From an uncultured Oscillospiraceae bacterium (lineage in GTDB: Bacteria > Bacillota > Clostridia > Oscillospirales > Ruminococcaceae), in the NCBI GenBank assembly GCA_934454435.1, contig CAKSGA010000052.1, positions 1 to 15,971 on the forward strand: a DNA stretch of 15,971 nt, in the 5' to 3' direction. The number at the start of each line of letters is the position of its first letter. Position 1 is the stretch's first letter. A program made the translations under genes and the position numbers. Positions 6,690 through 14,564 of the stretch are shown piece after piece. Below the pieces are notes generated by a model that saw only the letters and a program-made list of their open reading frames with translations, was not told where the DNA came from and did no database searches.

Positions 6690-6935
6690 TCACGCAGTAA
6701 CGCCGAGATCAGCCACAAGCTCCTCCGGAAATCCCCCGGCGGCAAGGTAGTCCTCAGCGACATCAAGAGCGTTCATGGGAGAAACATCGTAGTTGTTGAG
6801 CACTCTCACGAAACGGAGTATCTCGTCGCTGTCGGTGCACAGGTCGCCTATACAGTAGCTGCTGTTGCGGACCCCGTACGCCGTGTATCTTTCCTTTTCC
6901 TCTGTCATTCTTTCCTCAGAAATAATTACCCACAT
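6690..6935 (-). CDS. DUF6514-like small protein
   Basis: An 81-residue acidic soluble protein. The central part (YTAYGVRN, then ICTD-like DLCTDSDEI, then NNYDVSPMNALDVAEDYLA) matches my recollection of the clostridial DUF6514 family, small proteins of unknown function with a short beta-rich start and a helical end. The ATG at 6935 is preceded by GGAGGT with six bases between. An extended -10 promoter (TGTTATAAT, 6997-6989) and an inverted repeat in the leader (6961-6975) lie upstream. It ends facing the membrane-protein gene with a shared terminator. The coding call is good; the family name is from memory. Confidence 0.78.
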   Translation of the reverse strand: MWVIISEERMTEEKERYTAYGVRNSSYCIGDLCTDSDEILRFVRVLNNYDVSPMNALDVAEDYLAAGGFPEELVADLGVTA

Positions 6936-6960
6936 ACCAATACCTCCATAACTTTTACAT

Positions 6961-6975
6961 GAACGTCTGACGTTC
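6961..6975. promoter_or_regulatory. Perfect inverted repeat in the DUF6514-like gene leader
   Basis: GAACGTC T GACGTTC is a 7-bp perfect dyad around one base. It lies between the -10 element (6989-6994) and the ribosome site of the gene starting at 6935, just where a repressor would block elongation or initiation. It does not fit the Gram-positive LexA box, which has GAAC and GTTC four bases apart. Confidence 0.45.
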
Positions 6976-6988
6976 TTTGGTTTTCTGT

Positions 6989-6997
6989 ATTATAACA
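6989..6997 (-). promoter_or_regulatory. Extended -10 promoter of the DUF6514-like gene
   Basis: Minus strand TGTTATAAT contains a consensus TATAAT with the upstream TGn of extended -10 promoters. No good -35 is present at 16-18 bp, which is usual for this class. It is about 55 bp upstream of the ATG. Confidence 0.6.
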
Positions 6998-7159
6998 CAT
7001 TTTTCGCCAAAAATCCGCTAATTTTTCGTTAAGGATCGAAATTCTGGCAAATACACAAAACGCAGCAGGTGATTTAGGTGAATATATGACAACAAATCTG
7101 CATAACATGTGTAATAACATTTCATGCCAGTTAAAAAGGAAAGTTATAAACTGACTGGG

Positions 7160-7320
7160 TTTTCCACAGCTTTAACATTGTTTTCAACTTTGATTGTTTA
7201 CTGTACAAGCGGTTTAAGGTGAAATTTCAACTGAAATGTTGAAAAATGCTGAAAGTTAATCAACCATTCAACAGATTTAACTGTACTTTCAACAGTTTTC
7301 ACCGTTGAAAAGGTGGAAAA
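7160..7320. repeat. Cluster of DnaA-box-like nonamers (iteron-like)
   Basis: Nine related nonamers occur in 161 bp. Forward: TTTTCCACA at 7160, TTTTCAACT at 7181, ATTTCAACT at 7224, CATTCAACA at 7265, CTTTCAACA at 7286 and TTTTCACCG at 7296. Reverse: TTTTCAACA (7245-7237), TTTTCAACG (7311-7303) and TTTTCCACC (7320-7312). The first fits the relaxed DnaA box TTWTNCACA exactly. Two pairs are arranged as dyads (7225-7244 and 7287-7310). Confidence 0.55.
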
Positions 7321-7433
7321 TTTCTCTCCCATTTGCACAAACTCTCCGGAACAATATTCCGAACCACACATATACGCAGACTTTGACGAAAAAATAACAA
7401 TATATAGTTTCTGCGCCGCCGGGCGAGATAACG

Positions 7434-7469
7434 AAATAAACAATGGGCTGCGGAAAACTCCACAGCCCA
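7434..7469 (-). terminator. Terminator of the lysis cassette
   Basis: An 11-bp stem, TGGGCTGCGGA (7444-7454) against TCCACAGCCCA (7459-7469), with one G-T pair and a 4-nt loop. It is followed on the minus strand by TTGTTTATTT. It lies 26 bp beyond the amidase stop. Confidence 0.82.
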
Positions 7470-7494
7470 CCTGATTTATTGTGATAATTTACTG

Positions 7495-8166
7495 TCAGCC
7501 CCGGGTGACCTGAAACCCGTTCTCCCTCAGGAGCTGAAGTGTTTCGCCGAGTTCCTCCGCCGGGACGTCCTTTGTTGCTGTGACTTTTACCGGCTCCCCG
7601 CTGACCTGAGCCCTGAACCATTCCATGTCCCGCCCGAACCTGCGGAGCCAGTGGTCGCAGTCGGCGTGGTTGCTGGCGTAGCCCCGGAGGTGCGCTTCGT
7701 GGTGGCTGATGATGTTTTCCGGCTTGATTGACGGGTAGTTGCGCATGAGCCGCTTGCAGAGGTCGGCGGCAAGCGCAAACGCACGCTCGAAATAATCCCG
7801 GTCAGTGAGATCGTCCTCGCAGACCTCTATCTGTATGTACGCCGGGCTGTAGTTGTAGCTGCCTTTTGCGCCCGAGCCGCAGCCCCAGCAGCAGACATTC
7901 CACGGCAGCAGCTTAGCCGCCCGAATGTTCCCGGACTTGTCCAGTCCAATGACTGCATGCGGGCAGACGTCAGAGCCCTGGCGGTCAAAATAGTTCTTGT
8001 AGGCGTTCTCACCGCAGACGGCGGGAGCATTCACGTATCGCCGGAGATAAGGATTGTTCGCCCCGGTGCTGTGTATGATTATTCCCGCCGGGCTCCCGGA
8101 CGGCATGGGACGAGCCGCCCGGAATGCCCCGTTATTACAGGCGTAAGCCTCAAAGGTCAGTGCCAT
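7495..8166 (-). CDS. Phage-type N-acetylmuramoyl-L-alanine amidase (endolysin)
   Basis: A 223-residue endolysin of the Amidase_2/PGRP zinc hydrolase family, which cuts the bond between muramic acid and L-Ala in peptidoglycan. Visible features: IIIHSTGAN with the first metal His (H32), CPHAVIGLDKSG at 68-79 (family pattern of His followed by a beta strand), and ISHHEAHLRGYASNHADCDHW at 153-173, which supplies the remaining candidate ligands (the family usually has N-H-x-D-x-x-H-W here). About 35 C-terminal residues could be a small wall-binding tail. There is no signal peptide, as expected for holin-dependent release. The ATG at 8166 has AGGGTGG five bases upstream; an in-frame TTG at 8196 is less likely. 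The start overlaps the holin end by 17 bp. Confidence 0.9.
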   Translation of the reverse strand: MALTFEAYACNNGAFRAARPMPSGSPAGIIIHSTGANNPYLRRYVNAPAVCGENAYKNYFDRQGSDVCPHAVIGLDKSGNIRAAKLLPWNVCCWGCGSGAKGSYNYSPAYIQIEVCEDDLTDRDYFERAFALAADLCKRLMRNYPSIKPENIISHHEAHLRGYASNHADCDHWLRRFGRDMEWFRAQVSGEPVKVTATKDVPAEELGETLQLLRENGFQVTRG

Positions 8167-8368
8167 CGCTGCCACCCTTATGCGAGCCGTCCGCAAGACC
8201 CTCGCCGATAGTGTACCCGACCACCGCAGCCGCCGCCATTATACAGCCGCTGACGGTCTGCGCCGTGTCACTTCCACCGCCGAACGCCAGGATAAGTCCC
8301 GACACCAGCGCCGCCACGGATACCCACCACTTGCGGGAAGTCAGCTTGCGTTTCCATTCAATTTTCAT
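8150..8368 (-). CDS. Phage holin (phi-LC3-like)
   Basis: A 72-residue protein with the layout of small Gram-positive holins: a basic start (MKIEWKRKLTSRKWW), a first hydrophobic helix (about 15-30), a short polar turn (GGGSDTAQ), a second helix (about 38-55) and the ending YTIGEGLADGSHKGGSDG. The MKIxWK start and xxxGEGLADG end are typical of clostridial and lactococcal phage holins of the phi-LC3 kind. Holins open the inner membrane so that the endolysin reaches the wall. The ATG at 8368 has AGGAGG upstream with good spacing; the open frame reaches 8398 but lacks a better start. It overlaps both neighbours (11 bp and 17 bp), so the three lysis genes are translationally coupled. Confidence 0.85.
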   Translation of the reverse strand: MKIEWKRKLTSRKWWVSVAALVSGLILAFGGGSDTAQTVSGCIMAAAAVVGYTIGEGLADGSHKGGSDGTDL

Positions 8369-8594
8369 GATGTTTCTCCTCCTGTTCCAGGTCCTCAATT
8401 CTGTGATTGATGACCTTTATCTGTTCCTCGACCACCGGCATGCGGCGGGCAAAATTGTTGTGCTCAGCGACCTTGTTTTCAAGCTGCTGGAGCCTGAACG
8501 CCGTCAGCTTTGAGCTCACCAGTATACCTCCCAGCGACCCGCCAAGCGTACCCACCAGCGAAATTACCGCTACTATTACACTGCTGTCCATCAT
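8358..8594 (-). CDS. XhlA-like holin accessory protein
   Basis: A 78-residue protein with one N-terminal hydrophobic helix (about 5-27, VIVAVISLVGTLGGSLGGIL) followed by a charged amphipathic coiled coil (LQQLENKVAEHNNF, then EEQIKVINHRIEDLEQEE). This is the layout of the XhlA-type or similar small proteins that sit before the holin in Firmicute prophages and assist lysis. The start is ATGATG behind AAGGAGGT; either ATG (8594 or 8591) is possible, the second having the more usual spacing. The ATG at 8594 overlaps the TGA of the upstream tail-fibre-like gene (ATGA). The last 11 bases overlap the holin start. Confidence 0.82.
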   Translation of the reverse strand: MMDSSVIVAVISLVGTLGGSLGGILVSSKLTAFRLQQLENKVAEHNNFARRMPVVEEQIKVINHRIEDLEQEEKHHEN

Positions 8595-9388
8595 GTACCT
8601 CCTTCGAGCGCTGCGACCCTTGCTTCCAGCGCCGCCAGTTTTTCCGCCGTGTAAACTCCCACGCTAGCAGCGTTGCCGTTATCTGATACATTGTGCCAGC
8701 CAAACCAGATTTCCCTGTTGTAATTATTAACAGACACAGTATTAGCCCCTGTTTGGCAGGCAACAAGTTCAAGGTATCCGTCATAATTCCGCACCTCGAC
8801 AAAAAATGTTTTCCCGGGGTTGGGTGTGTCCGTTACATTCGGACCCGCCACAAGCCAGCCAGAGGCTGACAATGTAAGAGCGTATTCCAGCAGACTGCCG
8901 CTGGTCAGCCCGCCAATATCCTGCAAAAATTCGCTTGCAGATTTGCCGTCAACAGTGTCAGCGTTGCCGCCGTCCGCCGGGAGCTTGTCCGGTATGTCCG
9001 AGAGCTCCGCCTTGGCGTCCCATGCGGACTTCTGGGCGGCGGTGACGTGGACGTCCGCATTACCCGCATGCGCTGTTATAGCGGCTCTTGCGACCTCGTC
9101 AGCACCCGAGCCGCCGGACTGTGCTGACGTCTTAAAAGGGTTCGTGGAGTAGTCCGAGCCGATGAGCTGCACGGAGCCTGTCCCGAGCAGGTACACCGTA
9201 CCATTTGCGCCGTAAACCGGCGCCGACTGCCCCGCAGGTACAGCTACAACGCCGTCCGCTCCTGCGGTAATGCCTGCGGACCTCCCAGCGTAGACCGTGT
9301 CTGTGCTGTCGTTGCGCAGCCAGGCGTTCCCGCCGGAAAAGTCTGCTTTGACCTCTGTGCCCGTGAGGGCAATTGTTTTGATGTTCAT
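8591..9388 (-). CDS. Phage tail-fibre / virion attachment-like protein
   Basis: A 265-residue protein typical of clostridial phage host-attachment proteins. The N-terminal domain (1-85) starts MNIKTIALTGTEVKADF and ends in YLLGTGSVQLIG, a small beta-rich module found at the start of such proteins. Next comes a collar HAGNADVHVTAAQKSAWDAK (110-130), then NADTVDGKSASEFL (141-154), the DTVDGKxASxFL motif seen in many tail fibres. A beta-rich C-terminal domain follows, ending in a short coiled coil (EKLAALEARVAALEG). The ATG at 9388 follows GAGGA by about six bases. Its stop overlaps the next start. Other structural phage genes are missing, apart from the truncated fragment at 9506-9652. Confidence 0.82.
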   Translation of the reverse strand: MNIKTIALTGTEVKADFSGGNAWLRNDSTDTVYAGRSAGITAGADGVVAVPAGQSAPVYGANGTVYLLGTGSVQLIGSDYSTNPFKTSAQSGGSGADEVARAAITAHAGNADVHVTAAQKSAWDAKAELSDIPDKLPADGGNADTVDGKSASEFLQDIGGLTSGSLLEYALTLSASGWLVAGPNVTDTPNPGKTFFVEVRNYDGYLELVACQTGANTVSVNNYNREIWFGWHNVSDNGNAASVGVYTAEKLAALEARVAALEGGT

Positions 9389-9404
9389 GGTAGATCCTCA
9401 CTTT

Positions 9405-9420
9405 CTGCGGTTCCCCGCAG
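9405..9420. other. Small hairpin in the leader of the tail-fibre-like gene
   Basis: A 6-bp perfect stem CTGCGG/CCGCAG with a 4-nt loop, about 16 bases upstream of the ATG at 9388. It has no T-run on the minus strand, so it is not a terminator for that strand; it may simply structure the leader. Confidence 0.4.
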
Positions 9421-9458
9421 TTTCATTCTAGTGAGGGCGGCACTGCAAACAACTGCAA

Positions 9459-9484
9459 AAGGCTGCCGGAAAGCCGACAGCCTT
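9459..9484 (-). terminator. Terminator-like hairpin after the Big_2 fragment
   Basis: Minus strand AAGGCTGTCGG, loop CTTT, then CCGGCAGCCTT: an 11-bp stem with one wobble pair, followed by only two further Ts. It lies about 22 bp past the TAA of the truncated Ig-like fragment and before the tail-fibre-like gene, and probably is the old terminator of the lost gene. Confidence 0.55.
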
Positions 9485-9505
9485 GATTTATAGTGTTGTG
9501 TGAGT

Positions 9506-9652
9506 TTACGAAACGACGATCTTTATCTTCTTTGTGGTCTTGCCTACCTTTGCTGAGATAATGGCAGAGCCCTTTGCTTTCGCAGTGACCTTTCCGCTGG
9601 CGCTTACGGAAGCCACCGAGGGTTTCGAGCTCTTCCATGTTACGTCAGGCAG
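9506..9652 (-). pseudogene. C-terminal fragment of a Big_2 (bacterial Ig-like) domain
   Basis: Reading the minus strand into the TAA at 9508-9506 gives DVTWKSSKPSVASVSASGKV and then a lysine-rich strand pair ending KIKIVVS. This is the second half of a Big_2 domain (TW.SS.PSVA.V...G.V.A...G.A.I.A). No start codon with a ribosome site exists upstream. The similarity stops at about 9652, just before the ppk terminator (9669-9704). About half the domain and everything before it are gone. Phage major tail proteins often end in such a domain, so this may be the tail end of one, cut off by the deletion that left the lysis cassette. The ATG in another frame at 9638 is a shadow. Confidence 0.68.
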
Positions 9653-9668
9653 AAACCGTTTCCCGCAT

Positions 9669-9704
9669 GAAAAAACACGGGCTGTTAATCCACGCAGCCC
9701 GTGT
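9669..9704 (-). terminator. Terminator of ppk
   Basis: A perfect 10-bp stem ACACGGGCTG/CAGCCCGTGT (9675-9684 and 9695-9704) with a 10-nt loop, followed on the minus strand by six Ts. It lies 12 bp past the ppk stop. Confidence 0.88.
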
Positions 9705-9715
9705 GTTATTTCGTA

Positions 9716-11929
9716 TTATCTCCTGACCCTGCGTATCTTCACCTTGTGAGTTACCCGCTGTTCCGGTTGGGCGGGCTCTATGGGACGCACATAATTCGGG
9801 GAGAGTGCGGTCTGGGCTTCCAGGCGGGATCTTGCTTCCTGCTCCCGGCGCTCCTGCTCCCGGAGCTTTGCGGACTGCTCCGCCTGTTCCGCAGCCTTGT
9901 ACGCCTGCTCGTAGAAGTATATCTGGGAGTTCAGCGGAGCTTCGCCCTCGTGGCGCTCAACATGGTGGTAGATACCGTTGCTGTCCTGCTCCCGTGCCTT
10001 TACGTTGTCACGCAGGCAGGTGTTGAATATCTCCACCGCACGGTCAGCCAGCCTGCGGTCGAGAAGCGGCGCTGCGACTTCCACACGGCGTTCCGTGTTC
10101 CTGGTCATGAAGTCCGCACTGGAAATGTAGACCCTGCGGCGGTCACCGGTGCCGAAAATATAGATACGGCTGTGCTCCAGGAACCTCCCCACGATGGAAA
10201 TGACACGAATGTTCTCGGTGTCGCCCTCCACCCCGGCGATAAGGCAGCATATGCCACGGACTACAAGCTCTATCTTCACGCCTGCACGGCTTGCCTCGGC
10301 GAGCTTCTCAATGATGTCCTTATCGGTCAGGGAGTTCATTTTGATACCGATGTAGCCCTTGTCCTTGTAGGTTATCTCGTTGTCGATGAGCTCGACAATG
10401 CGGCTCTTCAGACCCTTAGGAGCGACCAGCAGCTTGTTGGTGCTCTCGACCGTATTTCCGACCGCCAGCGCATTGAACACCACGGATGCGTCCGAGCCGA
10501 AGTCCCGGTCAGCGGTCATGAGCGTCAGGTCGGTGTAGAGCTTTGAGGTACGCTCGTTGTAGTTTCCTGTGCCGACCTGGGTGATGTAGCTGACGTCGCT
10601 TCCGTCCCGGAGCGTTATCAGCAGCAGCTTTGAGTGGACCTTCAGCTCGTCAAGGCCGTAGATGACGGTGACGCCGGCTTCCTCCAGGCGCTTGGACCAG
10701 CCTATGTTGTTCTCCTCGTCAAAGCGTGCACGCAGCTCAACCAGCGCCAGGACGTCCTTTCCGTTCTCTGCGGCACGGGTCAGGGCGCTGATTATCTTGC
10801 TGTCCCTTGCTACACGGTACAGCGTTATCTTTATCGAAACAACGTCAGGATTGTCCGCAGCCTCGTCCAGCAGGCGGATAAACTGGCTGATGTTCTCGTA
10901 GGGGTAGTTCAGCATCAGGTCATGCTGCTTTATCTGGGTTATCATGGGGACTTTCGGGTCGATGTCCGGGGATTTCTGCGGGGTCAGCGGGGCGAAGAAC
11001 AGCTCCGGCTGCTTCTCCAGACGTCTTTCCACGGAGGAAAGGAAGTCCATGGTGAGCGGCGCAGTCTGCGTGAATACAAAGTTATCCTTGACCTTCAGCG
11101 TCTTAGCGATAAGCGAAACGATGGCTTCGTCGGGCTTCCCCTGGAACTCCAGGCGTACCGGCTGGAGCTTCTTGCGCTTCTTGACCAGCTCGCTCATGAT
11201 GTCACGGAAGTCAACATCATGGTCGTACAGACCCTCGTTCATGGTGATATCAGCGTTCCTGGTGACACGGAATATGCAGCGGGAAACTATCTCGAAATTC
11301 TTGAAAACCAGCTCCGCATAACGGCTGATGAGTTCCTCGGTCAGCAGGAACTTGCCGGTGCCCGGCAGCCACACCAGCCTCGGAAAGTTCTCGGAAGCCG
11401 GGAGAATACCGAACGTGGCCTTTCCGGCGTCGTCCTTCTTGCGTATAGTCACGCCGACATATATCTCGCCGCTCTTCAGGAACGGCACGGGGTGCTTCTT
11501 GTCCACAACGCCGGTGAACAGCAGCGGCTGTATCTCCCTTGCAAAGAACGCACGGTAGAATGCGTCCTCCTCCGGAGAGAGCCCGGCGGGATCGATGTGC
11601 TCGATACCGTAGTCCCTGAGCCCGGACATTATCTCAGCGTAAGCGTCGTCCTTTACCGGAAGCAGCTTTCTTACCTGCCTGGAGATCTCTATGAGCTGCT
11701 CCTTGGCGGTCATGTTGGTCTTGTTCTCGGTGTCCTTGCTGTCGAACAGCATTTTGTCGTGCAGGCTGCCGACCCTTATCATGAAGAACTCGTCCAGGTT
11801 GGAGCAGAAGATCTGCACGAACCTCAGCCGCTCGAACAGCGGCGTGTCCTGGTCGAACGCCTCTTCCAGCACTCTTGCGTTGAATTTCAGCCATGAAAGC
11901 TCACGGTTGTCGTAAAAACTTCCGCCCAT
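9716..11929 (-). CDS. ppk1: Polyphosphate kinase 1
   Basis: PPK1 reversibly polymerises the terminal phosphate of ATP into polyphosphate, usually at the membrane face. The protein has 737 residues. In order it shows the N-terminal domain (ELSWLKFNARVLEEA, then FCSNLDEFFMIRVG), the linker domain, and the two catalytic phospholipase-D-like domains. The phosphorylated histidine corresponds to H432 in LKVHSKL; the second conserved histidine is H586 in RFLEHSR. GTGNYNE and SSADFMTRN are also present. The final 70 residues form a Gln/Glu/Arg-rich segment and a basic tail (KVKIRRVRR) not needed for catalysis. The ATG at 11929 has AAAGGA six bases upstream; the longer GTG start at 11947 lies before that site and is rejected. 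A promoter with a 5' stem-loop lies at 11976-12037. Confidence 0.97.
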   Translation of the reverse strand: MGGSFYDNRELSWLKFNARVLEEAFDQDTPLFERLRFVQIFCSNLDEFFMIRVGSLHDKMLFDSKDTENKTNMTAKEQLIEISRQVRKLLPVKDDAYAEIMSGLRDYGIEHIDPAGLSPEEDAFYRAFFAREIQPLLFTGVVDKKHPVPFLKSGEIYVGVTIRKKDDAGKATFGILPASENFPRLVWLPGTGKFLLTEELISRYAELVFKNFEIVSRCIFRVTRNADITMNEGLYDHDVDFRDIMSELVKKRKKLQPVRLEFQGKPDEAIVSLIAKTLKVKDNFVFTQTAPLTMDFLSSVERRLEKQPELFFAPLTPQKSPDIDPKVPMITQIKQHDLMLNYPYENISQFIRLLDEAADNPDVVSIKITLYRVARDSKIISALTRAAENGKDVLALVELRARFDEENNIGWSKRLEEAGVTVIYGLDELKVHSKLLLITLRDGSDVSYITQVGTGNYNERTSKLYTDLTLMTADRDFGSDASVVFNALAVGNTVESTNKLLVAPKGLKSRIVELIDNEITYKDKGYIGIKMNSLTDKDIIEKLAEASRAGVKIELVVRGICCLIAGVEGDTENIRVISIVGRFLEHSRIYIFGTGDRRRVYISSADFMTRNTERRVEVAAPLLDRRLADRAVEIFNTCLRDNVKAREQDSNGIYHHVERHEGEAPLNSQIYFYEQAYKAAEQAEQSAKLREQERREQEARSRLEAQTALSPNYVRPIEPAQPEQRVTHKVKIRRVRR

Positions 11930-11975
11930 ACTATTTCCTTTCACCACTTTACGTGGATTTTACACAGCGAACACA

Positions 11976-12005
11976 AATGCCGTCTGTTGTAAGGCAGACG
12001 GCATT
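11976..12005 (-). promoter_or_regulatory. Stem-loop at the 5' end of ppk mRNA
   Basis: An 11-bp perfect stem AATGCCGTCTG/CAGACGGCATT with an 8-nt loop. It overlaps the start point predicted from the promoter at 12008-12037 and is not followed by a T-run on either strand. It may stabilise the mRNA, act as an operator, or be a weak second terminator behind pyrG. Confidence 0.6.
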
Positions 12006-12007
12006 GA

Positions 12008-12037
12008 ATTATCAATGAATAATTAATTGGGTGCCAA
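12008..12037 (-). promoter_or_regulatory. Promoter of ppk
   Basis: Minus strand TTGGCA (12037-12032), 18-bp spacer, GATAAT (12013-12008), each with one mismatch to consensus. The start is expected near 12001, about 70 bases before the ATG at 11929. Confidence 0.6.
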
Positions 12038-12067
12038 AGGGTGGAGAGAAAGGTGCAGATGCAAGGA

Positions 12068-12109
12068 AAACAACCAATGGCTAGGCTTTCTGCCTGCCAT
12101 TGGTTGTTT
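12068..12109 (-). terminator. Terminator of pyrG
   Basis: A 14-bp perfect outer stem (12068-12081 with 12096-12109, AAACAACCAATGGC) carries a nested AGGC/GCCT stem. The minus side ends in TTGTTTTCC. It lies about 30 bp past the CTP synthase stop. Confidence 0.85.
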
Positions 12110-12139
12110 GTCGCCGCAGATGTGCCTTTATCGCCAGCC

Positions 12140-13801
<1,662 letters not shown>

Positions 13802-13803
13802 TT

Positions 13804-13832
13804 ATTATACCACTCCGCCTTATTTTTTTCAA
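13804..13832 (-). promoter_or_regulatory. Promoter of pyrG
   Basis: Minus strand TTGAAA (13832-13827), a 17-bp spacer and a consensus TATAAT (13809-13804). The start is expected near 13797, leaving a leader of about 47 nt, too short for a large riboswitch. Confidence 0.82.
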
Positions 13833-13892
13833 GTGGTATTTCTACTAAAAACGCAATAAAGGCGCAACAATTTTTCAACTGCCTGCACAGCG

Positions 13893-14564
13893 CTACTTCC
13901 AGTTTCTGTCGTAGCTCGGGGCTTCCAGCATGGGGTTGGAGGTGACGGGGCGCTTCTTTTTCCGCACCGGCACGAAATCCGCAATGTTGAACGGCTTCTT
14001 TTCCGGAATGCTGCGGTACTGTTCAAGGAAGTGCCGCAGGGAGGCTTCAAGGCGCTTCGTTCTGCCGAACCAGCCGTCTATGACCAGCTTGTCCCGCTTT
14101 TCAAAGCCCTTTTCGTCCAACTCGGGGCTGTCGAAGTGCATGTGGTCGTCCTCGCTGACATGGTAGCCCAGGCGGTCCGTTTCGCAGAGATAGCAGCGCA
14201 CCTCTCCCTTAACGGTGAGGGAGAACGGGGAGTTTTTCGGGTCCCGGGAGATGTCCTCCACCCCGGAAAACGGCACGTAGTACAGCTTCCGCAGAATGAC
14301 CCTTTCGGAGTAGTCCCGGAATTCCCCGGCGTAAAGGCTGAACACGAAGCCGTCCGGAAGTATGTCGAGATAGGTGAAGCGGGAGTGCCGCCGGTCGAGC
14401 TTGTAGCAGAAATACGCCGCCGTGAACAGCGTGACGGTCCCCAGGAAAACGCACCCTACGATCACCGCCGCCATCAGGCGTATCAGGTCCCGGGAGGCGC
14501 CGGTGCTGAAATTCAGCAGTATGTTCACGGCGCAGAAAACGCAGATACCGCACAGCGGCACCAC
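13893..14564 (-). CDS. Two-helix membrane protein of unknown function (start uncertain)
   Basis: From the GTG at 14564 the protein has 223 residues: a first hydrophobic helix at the N-terminus (PLCGICVFCAVNILLNF), a second at about 28-52 (MAAVIVGCVFLGTVTLFTAAYFCY), then a soluble domain of about 165 residues with alternating beta and charged segments (RFTYLDILPDGFVFSLY, KLYYVPFSGVEDI) and a basic tail (RKKKRPV). This resembles the general plan of YcxB-like bacterial membrane proteins but I do not claim membership. The GTG has no ribosome site. The same frame is open to 14699 and reads TEYFFHADTAKYRRRFRAIV upstream, with high third-position GC, so the real protein very likely begins near 14636, where the codon is GTC (see findings). 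Promoter at 14707-14735. Confidence 0.75.
   Translation of the reverse strand: MVPLCGICVFCAVNILLNFSTGASRDLIRLMAAVIVGCVFLGTVTLFTAAYFCYKLDRRHSRFTYLDILPDGFVFSLYAGEFRDYSERVILRKLYYVPFSGVEDISRDPKNSPFSLTVKGEVRCYLCETDRLGYHVSEDDHMHFDSPELDEKGFEKRDKLVIDGWFGRTKRLEASLRHFLEQYRSIPEKKPFNIADFVPVRKKKRPVTSNPMLEAPSYDRNWK

Larger units (their letters stand above)
6936..7494. other. AT-rich intergenic region of 560 bp without a credible gene
   Basis: No open frame here has coding character. The longest minus frames (6926-7120 and 7198-7470) lack ribosome sites and are filled with residues dictated by repeats. The left part holds the promoter and dyad of the gene at 6690-6935, the centre (7160-7320) a cluster of TTTTCMACN nonamers, and the right end the amidase terminator. 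Confidence 0.75.

Noticed and set aside
6961..6975. LexA (SOS) box
   Set aside because: GAAC and GTTC are seven bases apart rather than the four of the Gram-positive box.
7198..7470. Minus-strand 90-residue frame in the intergenic region
   Set aside because: No ribosome site; its sequence (STFSTVKTVESTVKSV) is the translation of the nonamer repeats and the 3' end lies across the amidase terminator side.
9701..11896. Long plus-strand frames opposite ppk (9701-10546 and 10634-11896)
   Set aside because: They are antisense shadows produced by high third-position GC; the minus frame has all PPK1 motifs.
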